Source of the DNA: Moraxellaceae bacterium
GTDB taxonomy: Bacteria > Pseudomonadota > Gammaproteobacteria > Pseudomonadales > Moraxellaceae
DNA length: 64,000 nucleotides
Direction of reading: 5' to 3'
Assembly: GCA_029237815.1 (NCBI GenBank)
Contig: JAQZBP010000009.1
Location: 124,001 to 188,000 of the forward strand
Shown here: piece by piece, positions 25,643 through 34,363 of the stretch
Position numbering within the stretch: the first letter of the stretch is position 1
Layout: the number at the start of each line of letters is the position of its first letter
Program-made: the position numbers and the translations under genes
Notes under the pieces: generated by a model
Database searches by the model: none
What the model saw: the letters and a program-made list of their open reading frames with translations, nothing else
What the model was told of the DNA's origin: nothing

Positions 25643-26023
25643 TCACGGCCAGTAACCGCAGTGGCGGTGCACTTCCTTGCGCCGCCACGCCAGCGATTCC
25701 TTCTGGCGATTCCGCCAGCCCGCTTCGAAGGCGTAGCCGCGACGGGCGTTCTCGCACTCCACCGGATTGATGTAGGCCGCTTCCGCCCGCTTCGGCGCCG
25801 GGGCCGCGACCGTCCGCGCCGCGGGGCTGCGCCGGGCCCAGTCGCGCAAGCCGCTGCTGTCCGTGACGGTGGGCTGCACGCTGACCACCGAAACCCGGCT
25901 ATCAGCCGGACAGGGCTGGTTGGCCCAGGTAATGCGGCCGTCGGGCGCTTCGCAGCGATTGATGGTGTCCGCGGAAGCCAGCGCGCTCATGGAGAGCGCC
26001 AGCGCCATGATGGTCGTTTTCAT
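25643..26023 (-). CDS. secreted DUF4124-like protein
   Basis: This 126-residue protein has a signal peptide (MKTTIMALALSMSALASA). The mature N-terminus DTINRCEAPDGRITWANQPC matches the DUF4124 theme (one short beta unit with two cysteines, 'YKWVDxxGxxxYsdxP' class). A basic, Arg/Trp-rich C-terminus carries two more cysteines (NPVECENARRGY, HRHCGYWP). It is presumably periplasmic with two disulfides. Function is unknown in the family. Confidence 0.8.
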   Translation of the reverse strand: MKTTIMALALSMSALASADTINRCEAPDGRITWANQPCPADSRVSVVSVQPTVTDSSGLRDWARRSPAARTVAAPAPKRAEAAYINPVECENARRGYAFEAGWRNRQKESLAWRRKEVHRHCGYWP

Positions 26024-26303
26024 ATGGATATCCTTATCCCTGATCGGTCACGGCGGGCCCTGCCCCGCCGGGCCTCCTTTCAACAGGGCGCGGGGCAGAC
26101 GGTCAATCGCATCAACGAGGGAGACGGGGGCGCGTGGCGTCTTCCGGCGCAGCCCATATACAAACTGAAACAGTGCCGGCCGAGGATGTCCCGGTCTTGT
26201 GCCTTAAGAAGAAACGACTTTCACGCTACAGTCACGGCCAACCCGGGCTGCCCTGCCCGTTGCAACGCGCCGGCCCCTCCGTGCGAAAAAGGATTCCTCG
26301 TCG

Positions 26304-27422
26304 ATGCCCCTGCCCTCCAGACGCCAGTTCATCATTACCCTCGTCGCGCTTGCCGTGCTGGCCATCGTGGCCCGCGGCCTGTGGCCGCAAGCCGACGGCA
26401 AGGCGCGCAAGCCGCAGGCCGTGCCCGTGAAAGTGGCGGCGGCCGTGGCCCGCGACTATCCCCTGACGCTGGAGACGGTAGGCCGCGTGCAGGCCTCCGA
26501 AACGGTCACGCTGCGCGCGCGCGTGGACGGCCAGGTGGCCCAGGTGCTGATGAAGGAAGGCGGCAGGGTGCGGGCCGGCGACGTGCTGCTGCGCCTCGAC
26601 GACGCCGAGTTCCGCAGCCGCCTGGCGCAGGCCGAGGCGACGCTGGCTCGTGACGAGGCCCAGCTCGCCAACGCCCGCACTGAGCTTTCCCGTTATGAAG
26701 CGCTGAAGGAAAAGAACTTCGTGTCGGACGACATGCTGCGCACCTCGCGCACCAACGTCGCCTCGCTGGCCGCCGCCGTGAAGGGCGCGAAGGCCGCCCT
26801 CGACAACGCCCGCGTGCAACTTTCCCACACCACCATCCGCGCGCCCTTCGACGGTCGCGTCGGCGCGCGCGTGGTGTCACCCGGCACCGCGGTCCGTGTC
26901 GGTGATACCGTCCTTGCCGTCATTAACCGCGTGCATCCCGTGCAGGTGGCCTTTGCCGTGCCCGAGCGCCACCTCGGCCATCTGCAGCCGCTGCGCGAGG
27001 GCCGCAGCCTGCCTGTCATCATCACCGCCGACAGTGACCGCGCGCTGCGCGCCGAAGGCCAGGCGAGCTTTATCGACAATGCCGTGGACATGGCGAGCGG
27101 CACCATCCAGGTAAAGGCCACCCTGCCCAACCGCGACGACCGCCTGACGCCGGGCGCCTTCGTGCGCGTCAGCCTGGCGCTGGAAACGCTGCCGGATGCG
27201 ATCGTGATTCCCGCCACGGCGCTGCAGCAGAGCGAGGGCCGCAGCACGGTGTACGTGGTGGGCGCCGACCGCAAGGCGACGCTGCGCGAGGTGGTGGTGC
27301 GCGACCAGCGCGCCGGCAGCGCCGCGATCGAGCGCGGCCTCGCCGCCGGCGAACAGGTGGTGACCGACGGCCACCTGCGCCTCGCTCCCGACAGCACCGT
27401 GCAGATCACGGCGGGCCCGTAA
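26304..27422 (+). CDS. RND efflux periplasmic adaptor (MdtA-like)
   Basis: This 372-residue membrane-fusion protein anchors by an N-terminal helix (residues 8-25; no lipobox). It then shows the lipoyl half-motif VRASETV-like GRVQASETVTLRARVDGQV, coiled-coil hairpin, the second half TIRAPFDGRVGARVVSPGTA, and beta-barrel domain VIPATALQQ. Adaptor proteins bridge an inner-membrane RND pump and a TolC-type channel. AAGGA precedes the start. The stop is 3 nt before the pump gene. Confidence 0.94.
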   Translation: MPLPSRRQFIITLVALAVLAIVARGLWPQADGKARKPQAVPVKVAAAVARDYPLTLETVGRVQASETVTLRARVDGQVAQVLMKEGGRVRAGDVLLRLDDAEFRSRLAQAEATLARDEAQLANARTELSRYEALKEKNFVSDDMLRTSRTNVASLAAAVKGAKAALDNARVQLSHTTIRAPFDGRVGARVVSPGTAVRVGDTVLAVINRVHPVQVAFAVPERHLGHLQPLREGRSLPVIITADSDRALRAEGQASFIDNAVDMASGTIQVKATLPNRDDRLTPGAFVRVSLALETLPDAIVIPATALQQSEGRSTVYVVGADRKATLREVVVRDQRAGSAAIERGLAAGEQVVTDGHLRLAPDSTVQITAGP

Positions 27423-27425
27423 GCC

Positions 27426-30400
27426 ATGCAGCTCTCCGAACTTTGCATCCGCCGCCCGGTGATGACGACGCTGCTCATGGCGGCCTTCGTCGTGTTCGGC
27501 CTGGCCGCCTACCGCCAGCTGCCGGTGAGCGAGTTGCCCAACGTCGACTTCCCCACGATCTCGGTGAGCGCGAGCCTGCCGGGCGCCTCGCCCGAGACCA
27601 TGGCGGCGGCGGTGGCGACGCCGCTCGAGGGCCAGTTCGCGACCATCGCCGGCATCGACTCGATGAGCTCGGTCAGCTCGCAGGGCAACACGCGCATCAC
27701 GCTGCAGTTCAACCTCGACCGTGACATCGACGCCGCCGCGCAGGACGTGCAGGCCGCGATTTCCGCCGCCACGCGACGCCTGCCGCCCGGCATGCCGGCG
27801 CCGCCGTCCTTTCGCAAGGTGAACCCGTCCGACTCGCCGATCTTCTTCATCTCGATGTATTCGGAAACGCTGCCCATCACCGTGGTCAACGAATACGCCG
27901 AGACGCAGCTCGCCCAGCAGCTCTCGACGCTGCCGGGTGTGGCGCAGGTCAACGTGTACGGCTCGCAGAAGTTCGCCGTGCGCATCCAGGCCGACCCGGG
28001 GCAGCTGGCGGCGCGCAACCTCGGCATCGACGAGCTGCAGCGCGCCGTCAGCGCTGCCAACGTGAACCAGCCGGTGGGCAGCTTCGAGGGGGCGGAGCAA
28101 TCCATCGCCATCAAGACGCAGGGACAGCTCGAGAACGCCGCGGCCTATCGCCCCATCGTGGTGGCGTGGCGCAACGGCGCGCCGGTGCGGCTCGAGGACG
28201 TGGCCACCGTCATCGACGGCATCGAGAACAACAAGGTCGCGACCTGGCTCGTGGACAAACGCGCCGTCACCCTCGCCATCCAGCGCCAGCCGGGCGCCAA
28301 CACCGTGGCCACGGTGGCCGGCATCCGCGAGGTGCTGCCGAAGTTCCAGGAATCCTTGCCCGCCGGTATCACGCTCAAGGTGCTGTTCGACCGCAGCGAG
28401 TCGATTTACCACTCCATCCACGACGTGCAGTTCACGCTGCTGCTCGCCGCCTTTCTCGTCGTGCTGGTCATCCTGCTGTTCCTGCGCAATCTCTCCGCCA
28501 CGGTGATTCCGGCGCTGGCCCTGCCGATCTCGCTGATCGGCACCTTCGCGGTGATGCACGCGATGGGCTTCAGCGTGAACAACCTGACGCTGCTCGCGCT
28601 CACGCTCGCCGTCGGCTTCGTCGTCGACGACGCCATCGTGATGCTGGAGAACATCGTGCGCCACATCGAGCAGGGCGAGCGCCCCTGGCAGGCGGCGCTC
28701 AAGGGCTCGCGCGAGATCGGCTTCACCATCATCTCCATGACGGTGTCGCTGGTCGCGGTGTTCATTCCGGTGCTCTTCATGGGCGGCATCGTCGGCCGCC
28801 TGCTGCACGAGTTCGCGGTCACCATCTGCGCCGCGATCCTGGTCTCGGGCATCGTCTCGCTGACGCTCACGCCCATGCTCTGCAGCCGCTACCTGAAGCC
28901 GCAGGCGGAGCAGAAGCCGTCGCGACTCTTCGACTGGACGGAAGCGCAGTTCCGCCGCCTGCAAGGCGCCTACGAGCGCTCGCTGGACGCAGCGATGGCG
29001 CGTCCGCGCTTCATCCTCGGCGTGTTCCTCGGCACCATCGCACTGACCGGTCTGCTGTACACGCTGACCAGCAAGGATTTCCTCCCGGGCGGCGACACCG
29101 GTCAGATCATCGCCTTCACGGAAGGCGCGCAGGACGCTTCGTTCGCGAGCATGATCGCGCGCCAGCGCCAGGTCGCGGCCATCGTGGCGCAGGACCCGGA
29201 CGTGTTGCTGTTCAACTCCACGGTCGGCGCCGGCGGCGCGCGCCCGACCGCCAACACGGGCACGCTCTTCATCACGCTGAAACCGCACGCCGAGCGCGAT
29301 GCGCACGCCGACGAGATCGTGCAGCGCCTGCGCCCCAAGCTGTCGGGCATTCCCGGCATCAAGGTCTCGCTGCAGAACCCACCCGCCATCCGCATCGGCG
29401 GGCAGCTCACCTCGGCGCAGTACCAGTACACGCTGCAGGGTACCGACATCACCGAGCTCTATCGCTGGTCGGACACGCTGCTGGAGGCAGTGCGCAAGCT
29501 GCCGGGCTTCACCGATGTCGCCAGCAATCTCAACATCAGCAGCCCGACGCTGGTGCTGGACGTCGACCGCGAACGCCTGGCGGCGCTCGGCCTCAGCTAT
29601 GCGCAGGTCGAGGATGCGCTGCAGAGCGGCTTCAGCTCGCGCCAGATTTCCACCATCTACGGCAGCACCAACCAGTACCAGGTCATCCTGGAACTGCTGC
29701 CGGCGGTGCAGGCCGACCCCGCGCTGCTCTCGCGCCTGCACGTGCAGACGACGGTGAACGGCGAAACGCGGCTGGTACCGCTCGACGCCGTGGCGACGGT
29801 GCGCCGCGAGCTGCAGTCGCTCACCGTGAACCACTCCGGGCAGCTGCCGTCAGTGACGATCTCGTTCAACCTGCAGACCGGCGTGTCGCTCGGCGATGCC
29901 GTCGCCCGCATCCGTGCCATGGAGCGCGAACTGAGCGTGCCGGCCACACTGACCACGGGACTGCAGGGCACGGCACAGGCCTTCGAAGAGTCCTTCCGGG
30001 GCCTGGGCTGGCTGCTGCTGATCGCGGTGCTCGTGGTCTACCTCGTGCTCGGCATTCTTTACGAGAGCTTCATCCACCCGCTGACCATCCTGTCGGGGCT
30101 GCCGGCCGCGGGCGTGGGGGCGCTGCTGACGCTGGTGCTCCTGGACACGCCGCTCGGGCTCTATGCCTTCGTCGGCATCATCCTGCTGGTCGGCATCGTG
30201 AAGAAGAACGCGATCATGATGATCGACTTCGCCCTGGAGCGGCAGCGCGATGGCATGGCGCCCGCGGCGGCGATCCGCGAGGCTGCGCTCGTGCGTTTCC
30301 GTCCCATCATGATGACGACGCTGGCAGCGCTGGCCGGCGCGCTGCCCATCGCCTTCGCCTACGGTGCCGGTGCGGAAGTGCGGCAGCCGCTGGGCTTTGC

Positions 30401-30515
30401 GGTAGTGGGCGGCCTGCTCGTCTCGCAATGGCTGACGCTGTACATCACGCCGGTGATCTATCTCTATCTGGAGCGATTCTCCCGCAGCGACACCCGCGCG
30501 CCGGCGTCGCTGTGA
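27426..30515 (+). CDS. RND-family efflux transporter permease (HAE1/MdtB-like)
   Basis: This 1029-residue inner-membrane pump has the usual RND length with 12 transmembrane helices and two large periplasmic loops. It starts MQLSELCIRRPVMTTLLMAA and contains the proton-relay region in LAVGFVVDDAIVMLENIVRH (two adjacent Asp) and the C-terminal VGIVKKNAIMMIDFALERQR. It resembles MdtB/MdtC/MuxB-type multidrug pumps, driven by proton motive force. The adaptor lies directly upstream. No outer-membrane channel gene follows; a terminator does, so a TolC homologue encoded elsewhere must serve. Confidence 0.95.
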   Translation: MQLSELCIRRPVMTTLLMAAFVVFGLAAYRQLPVSELPNVDFPTISVSASLPGASPETMAAAVATPLEGQFATIAGIDSMSSVSSQGNTRITLQFNLDRDIDAAAQDVQAAISAATRRLPPGMPAPPSFRKVNPSDSPIFFISMYSETLPITVVNEYAETQLAQQLSTLPGVAQVNVYGSQKFAVRIQADPGQLAARNLGIDELQRAVSAANVNQPVGSFEGAEQSIAIKTQGQLENAAAYRPIVVAWRNGAPVRLEDVATVIDGIENNKVATWLVDKRAVTLAIQRQPGANTVATVAGIREVLPKFQESLPAGITLKVLFDRSESIYHSIHDVQFTLLLAAFLVVLVILLFLRNLSATVIPALALPISLIGTFAVMHAMGFSVNNLTLLALTLAVGFVVDDAIVMLENIVRHIEQGERPWQAALKGSREIGFTIISMTVSLVAVFIPVLFMGGIVGRLLHEFAVTICAAILVSGIVSLTLTPMLCSRYLKPQAEQKPSRLFDWTEAQFRRLQGAYERSLDAAMARPRFILGVFLGTIALTGLLYTLTSKDFLPGGDTGQIIAFTEGAQDASFASMIARQRQVAAIVAQDPDVLLFNSTVGAGGARPTANTGTLFITLKPHAERDAHADEIVQRLRPKLSGIPGIKVSLQNPPAIRIGGQLTSAQYQYTLQGTDITELYRWSDTLLEAVRKLPGFTDVASNLNISSPTLVLDVDRERLAALGLSYAQVEDALQSGFSSRQISTIYGSTNQYQVILELLPAVQADPALLSRLHVQTTVNGETRLVPLDAVATVRRELQSLTVNHSGQLPSVTISFNLQTGVSLGDAVARIRAMERELSVPATLTTGLQGTAQAFEESFRGLGWLLLIAVLVVYLVLGILYESFIHPLTILSGLPAAGVGALLTLVLLDTPLGLYAFVGIILLVGIVKKNAIMMIDFALERQRDGMAPAAAIREAALVRFRPIMMTTLAALAGALPIAFAYGAGAEVRQPLGFAVVGGLLVSQWLTLYITPVIYLYLERFSRSDTRAPASL

Positions 30516-30568
30516 TCAGGCGCCGCCTCTGCTGAGATTGTCAGGGCGGTGCACGACCGGCCCGGAAT

Positions 30569-30600
30569 AAAAAAGGGCGTTCCTCGGGACGCCCTTTTTT
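30569..30600. terminator. bidirectional Rho-independent terminator
   Basis: A stem of GGGCGTTCC with GGGACGCCC (one G-T pair, 2-nt loop) is flanked by A6 and T6. It lies between the convergent RND pump and beta-barrel protein genes. Confidence 0.93.
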
Positions 30601-30616
30601 GTGGCCAGCTGCCGGA

Positions 30617-31213
30617 TCAGAAGTAGGCGTAGAGGCCGACCGCCAGGTGATCGCCCGCCGCTTCGAATCCCGAGACCGGCACGTGGTTCAGGCTCTCGAG
30701 CTCGTAGTCGATCTTCACGCCACGCACCGACACGCCGAAATGGCTGCCCACGGGCATCCAGTTGTACTCCAGCGACACGCCGGTGGCGTTCTTGAAGTCA
30801 CCCGTGATCGACGGCGCGTAGAAGCCGGTCTGCTGGTATTCCGCATTGAAGTGGTTCACCAGGCCCGCACCGAAGCGGTGGTCGCCGGCACGATAGAACA
30901 CCTGGGTGTCGAGCGTGTTGCGGGAGAATTCCAGCTCGCCGCCGTCGGCATTGACGGAGTCCATGTGGCGGCCGATCAGCATCTGGATCGACAGGGGAGA
31001 ATCCTTGAATTCGATGCTCGGGCCGAGGCCCAGGTAGAACAGGCCGCCCGCGGTGAGTTCCTCGGAGTCGCCATTGGTGTAATAGACCGTGGCGAGCGTG
31101 TCGCCACCGAAGCTGAGGCCTGCCGTGGCGGCGAGATGAATGGAGGCCTCGGCCATGGCATTGGCGCTCGACAGCGCCGCGAGAACCACACAACCCCTGA
31201 TGATGTGACGCAT
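30617..31213 (-). CDS. small outer-membrane beta-barrel protein, unknown
   Basis: This 198-residue protein has a signal peptide (MRHIIRGCVVLAALSSANAMA), then alternating polar/aromatic beta-strands (TVYYTNGDSEELTAGGLFYL, TQVFYRAGDHRFGAGLVNHF). It ends with a C-terminal Phe (LAVGLYAYF), the usual BAM recognition signature. By eye, about eight strands would fit a small barrel. No enzyme residues of PagL/PagP type are evident. AAGGAG precedes the ATG at 31213. The function is not recognised. Confidence 0.8.
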   Translation of the reverse strand: MRHIIRGCVVLAALSSANAMAEASIHLAATAGLSFGGDTLATVYYTNGDSEELTAGGLFYLGLGPSIEFKDSPLSIQMLIGRHMDSVNADGGELEFSRNTLDTQVFYRAGDHRFGAGLVNHFNAEYQQTGFYAPSITGDFKNATGVSLEYNWMPVGSHFGVSVRGVKIDYELESLNHVPVSGFEAAGDHLAVGLYAYF

Positions 31214-31527
31214 TGATTGTCTCCTTGCGTACCCGGAAACGGGACTGGTTATGAGAATCCGGTGCCGCTCCGGCACCGGCGCGCACCCTACCAGAACCTG
31301 TAAGCAAGAAAAGTGGGGCGGCCTGAAATGCTGCGCCCCCGCACTCAGGTGACGGCTCCGCGCCTGTGCGGAACCGAAACCCGGCCGCGACAAAAGCCCC
31401 CTAGGCGTCTGCTGTCAGTGAAGGCTACAACTGAGGCGTCGCGGCGCTCCGGATGGCCGGCACGACAGGCACCGCTCCTGCGTCACGCAGGAGCGGCAGG
31501 CCCAAGGACACGGATAAGGAGAGACGT
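31214..31527. other. 314-nt divergent intergenic region with two perfect hairpins
   Basis: The region lies between divergent starts. It contains CCGGTGCCG-CTC-CGGCACCGG (31259-31279) and CCGCTCCTGCG-TCA-CGCAGGAGCGG (31472-31496), both perfect inverted repeats. Neither is followed by a T-run. They could be operators or RNA hairpins in the two leaders. No open frame or RNA gene was recognised. Confidence 0.6.
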
Positions 31528-31887
31528 ATGCAGGCAGCCGCTGCATTCTTCGCGCTCGCCGCGCTGGGCGGCATCACCATGGGGATCATGCTGCTGCGCG
31601 GCCAGGACCGGCCGCCGGCGTGGCTGTCCATGCTGCACGGCATGCTGGCCACGGCGGGCTTCGTGCTGCTGGCGCAGGCTGCGCTGACCGACGGCGTGCC
31701 CTTCATGGCGCAGATGGCGCTCGCCCTCTTCGCGCTGGCGGCCGCCGGCGGCGTCTACCTGAACCTGGGCTTCCGCCAGCGGAACGAACCCATTCCCTTT
31801 GCCATCCTGGGCGGGCACGCGACCCTCGCGGTGCTGGGCTTCCTGATGCTCCTGACGGCGATCTGGGAAGCGAACGCCACTCCCTGA
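31528..31887 (+). CDS. small four-helix membrane protein, unknown
   Basis: This 119-residue protein is nearly all membrane-embedded. There are four hydrophobic stretches (ALAALGGITMGIMLL; MLATAGFVLLAQAAL; MAQMALALFALAAAGGVYLNL; HATLAVLGFLMLLTAIW) joined by short loops. The start at 31528 follows AAGGAGA at good spacing, rather than upstream in-frame codons. A His in the first loop (LHGML) and one before the last helix (GGHATLAVLGF) recall small cytochrome-like helix bundles, but that is weak. No function is recognised. Confidence 0.75.
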   Translation: MQAAAAFFALAALGGITMGIMLLRGQDRPPAWLSMLHGMLATAGFVLLAQAALTDGVPFMAQMALALFALAAAGGVYLNLGFRQRNEPIPFAILGGHATLAVLGFLMLLTAIWEANATP

Positions 31888-31897
31888 TCACAGCCCG

Positions 31898-32563
31898 TCA
31901 GCCTTTGGCCTGCACCGTCTTCACGCCTTCGGCGGTGCCGACGAGCAGCACGTCGGCCGGGCGCAGGGCGAACAGCCCGTTGGTGACCACGCCGGTGATG
32001 TTGTTGATGCGCTCTTCCATCTGGCGCGGCACCGCGATGTTCAGGTTCCACACGTCGATGATGACATTGCCGTTATCGGTCACGACGCCGTCGCGGTAGG
32101 AGGGGCTGCCGCCCAGCTTCACGAGCTCGCGGGCCACATAGGAGCGTGCCATGGGGATGACCTCGACCGGCAGCGGGAAGCGGCCGAGGCGGTCGACCTG
32201 CTTGCTGGCGTCGCAGATGCAGACGAACTTCTTCGCCACTGCCGCCACGACCTTCTCGCGCGTCAGGGCACCGCCGCCCCCCTTGATCATCTCCAGCGCC
32301 GGATTGATCTCGTCCGCCCCGTCCACGTAGACGCTGATGTAGTCGACCATGTTGAGGTCCAGCACTTCGATGCCGATGCGCTCCAGACGCTCGGCCGTGG
32401 CTTTCGAGCTCGCCACCGCCCCGGGGATGTCGTGGCGGATACGCTCCAGGGCATCAATGAAGTAGTTGGCGGTCGACCCGGTGCCCACGCCCAGGATCTC
32501 GCCGCGCTCCACATGGGCGATGGCGGCCTCGGCAACGGCTTTCTTGAGGGCGTTCTGGTCCAT
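31898..32563 (-). CDS. rpiA: ribose-5-phosphate isomerase A
   Basis: This is a 221-residue enzyme converting ribose 5-phosphate to ribulose 5-phosphate in the pentose phosphate pathway. Motifs are [15 protein letters not shown] (phosphate loop), [20 protein letters not shown] with catalytic residues, and LTREKVVA. The length matches E. coli RpiA (219). GGAGAG precedes the ATG. It converges with the small membrane protein gene and is divergent from ilvA. Confidence 0.97.
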   Translation of the reverse strand: MDQNALKKAVAEAAIAHVERGEILGVGTGSTANYFIDALERIRHDIPGAVASSKATAERLERIGIEVLDLNMVDYISVYVDGADEINPALEMIKGGGGALTREKVVAAVAKKFVCICDASKQVDRLGRFPLPVEVIPMARSYVARELVKLGGSPSYRDGVVTDNGNVIIDVWNLNIAVPRQMEERINNITGVVTNGLFALRPADVLLVGTAEGVKTVQAKG

Positions 32564-32726
32564 GGCGGGTCTCTCCGGCGGGAAAAGCGGAGATTATAGA
32601 GAGCTTGGCGCGGGTATGCCGCCCTTCCTGAGGGTCCGGAGAGCCGCAACGGCCCCGGGCGATGGTAGCCCGCGAACTGTACGGTACTGGTAACATCCGG
32701 GTTTTGCCCCGGACTGCCGCGCCGCC

Positions 32727-34238
32727 ATGCTCGAAACCTATGTGAAGAAGATCCTCCGCGCCCGCGTCTACGACGTGGCGGTGGAGTCGCCGCTGGACGA
32801 GGCCGCCAGCCTGTCCCGGCGCCTGAAGAACCGGGTACTCCTCAAGCGCGAGGACCTGCAGCCCGTGTTCTCCTTCAAGCTGCGCGGCGCCTACAACAAG
32901 ATCGTGCAGCTCACCGCCGAGGAAAAGGCGCGCGGCGTGATCTGCGCCTCCGCCGGCAACCATGCCCAGGGCGTGGCGCTGGCCGTGCGCAAGCTCGGCA
33001 TCAAGGGCGTGATCGTGATGCCGCAGACCACTCCCGACATCAAGGTCAACGCCGTGCGCAACCTCGGCGGGCAGGTGGTGCTGGCGGGCGACTCCTACGA
33101 CGAGGCCTTTGCCCACGCCATGACCCTGCGCGAGGAAAAGGGCTACACCTTCGTGCATCCCTACGACGATCCCGAAGTGATCGCCGGCCAGGGCACCGTG
33201 GCCATGGAAATCCTGCGCCAGCATGCGGGCGAGATTGACGCCATCTTCGTACCGGTCGGCGGCGGCGGGCTGGCGGCAGGCGTCGCGGCCTACGTGAAAT
33301 ACGTGCGCCCGGAAGTGAAGGTGATCGCGGTGGAGCCGGAAGACGCGGCCTGCCTCGCCGCCGCGCTGAAGGCAAAGAAGCGCGTCACGCTGGAGCACGT
33401 CGGCCTCTTTGCCGACGGCGTCGCCGTCGCGCAGATCGGCGAGGAAACCTTCAAGGTGCTACGCCACCACGTCGACGAGGTGATCACGGCCAGCACCGAC
33501 GAGATCTGCGCCGCCATCAAGGACATCTTCGATGACACCCGCTCCATCGCCGAGCCCGCCGGCGCGCTCGCCCTCGCCGGCCTCAAGAAATACGTGGCGC
33601 GCGAAGGCTGCGAGGGCCGCACGCTGATCGCGGTCGACTCCGGCGCCAACATGAACTTCGACCGCCTGCGCCATATCTCCGAGCGCACCGAGATCGGCGA
33701 GAAACGCGAAGGCGTGTTCGCGGTGACGCTGCCCGAGAAGCCTGGCGCCTTCCGCGCCTTCTGCGCCGCGATCGGCAAGCGCAACATCACCGAATTCAAC
33801 TACCGTTACGCCGACGCGCGCGATGCGCATGTCTTCGTCGGCGTACAGCTGCGCCAGGGCGACGAGGAACGGCGGGAGCTCATCGCCACGCTCGAGAAGA
33901 AGGATTACCCGGTGCTCGACCTGTCCGATGACGAGATGGCCAAGCTGCACATCCGCCACCTCGTGGGCGGGCATGCCGGCATCGGCGACGAGCGCCTGTT
34001 CCGCTTCGAGTTCCCGGAGCGCCCCGGCGCCCTGATGAACTTCCTGACCCGGCTCCAGTCGGACTGGAACATCTCGCTGTTCCATTACCGCAATCACGGC
34101 GCCGCCTACGGGCGCGTGCTGGTCGGTCTGCAGCTCGGCGATCGTTCGTCGAAGGAGCTGCTGGAGTCGCTGGCCGCCGTCGGCTATCCCTTCCAGGAAG
34201 AAACCGACAACCCGGCGTATCGCCTGTTCCTGCGCTGA
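32727..34238 (+). CDS. ilvA: threonine ammonia-lyase, biosynthetic
   Basis: This 503-residue PLP enzyme deaminates threonine to 2-oxobutanoate, the first step of isoleucine synthesis. The catalytic Lys lies in SFKLRGAYNK; ASAGNHAQGVAL and PVGGGGLAAGVA bind substrate and PLP. The C-terminal third holds two ACT-like regulatory repeats (GVFAVTLPEKPGAFRAFC and LFRFEFPERPGALMNFL), as in the isoleucine-inhibited E. coli enzyme (514 residues). It is divergent from rpiA; a perfect terminator follows 54 nt after the stop. Confidence 0.97.
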   Translation: MLETYVKKILRARVYDVAVESPLDEAASLSRRLKNRVLLKREDLQPVFSFKLRGAYNKIVQLTAEEKARGVICASAGNHAQGVALAVRKLGIKGVIVMPQTTPDIKVNAVRNLGGQVVLAGDSYDEAFAHAMTLREEKGYTFVHPYDDPEVIAGQGTVAMEILRQHAGEIDAIFVPVGGGGLAAGVAAYVKYVRPEVKVIAVEPEDAACLAAALKAKKRVTLEHVGLFADGVAVAQIGEETFKVLRHHVDEVITASTDEICAAIKDIFDDTRSIAEPAGALALAGLKKYVAREGCEGRTLIAVDSGANMNFDRLRHISERTEIGEKREGVFAVTLPEKPGAFRAFCAAIGKRNITEFNYRYADARDAHVFVGVQLRQGDEERRELIATLEKKDYPVLDLSDDEMAKLHIRHLVGGHAGIGDERLFRFEFPERPGALMNFLTRLQSDWNISLFHYRNHGAAYGRVLVGLQLGDRSSKELLESLAAVGYPFQEETDNPAYRLFLR

Positions 34239-34292
34239 ACCTGCGCGGCGCCAGAGTTGAGTCGGCGCTCGGCGCCGGATCGGAACGGCGAA

Positions 34293-34324
34293 ATAAAAAA
34301 GCCCGCGGTTGCGGGCTTTTTTAT
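34293..34324. terminator. bidirectional Rho-independent terminator
   Basis: Perfect 14-nt arms (A-tract plus GCCCGC / GCGGGC plus T-tract) enclose a GGTT loop. It lies between the convergent ilvA and rlmI genes. Confidence 0.95.
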
Positions 34325-34363
34325 GGCAATCGTGCGACACCTGCCGGCGCCGCGGCAGCAGGG

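Noticed and set aside
26877..29834. A 985-residue minus-strand open frame
   Set aside because: It is antisense to the RND adaptor and pump, His/Arg/Asp-rich with no motif; a typical GC-rich shadow frame.
28166..30535. A 789-residue plus-strand frame overlapping the RND pump
   Set aside because: It is an out-of-frame reading of the well-conserved pump gene.
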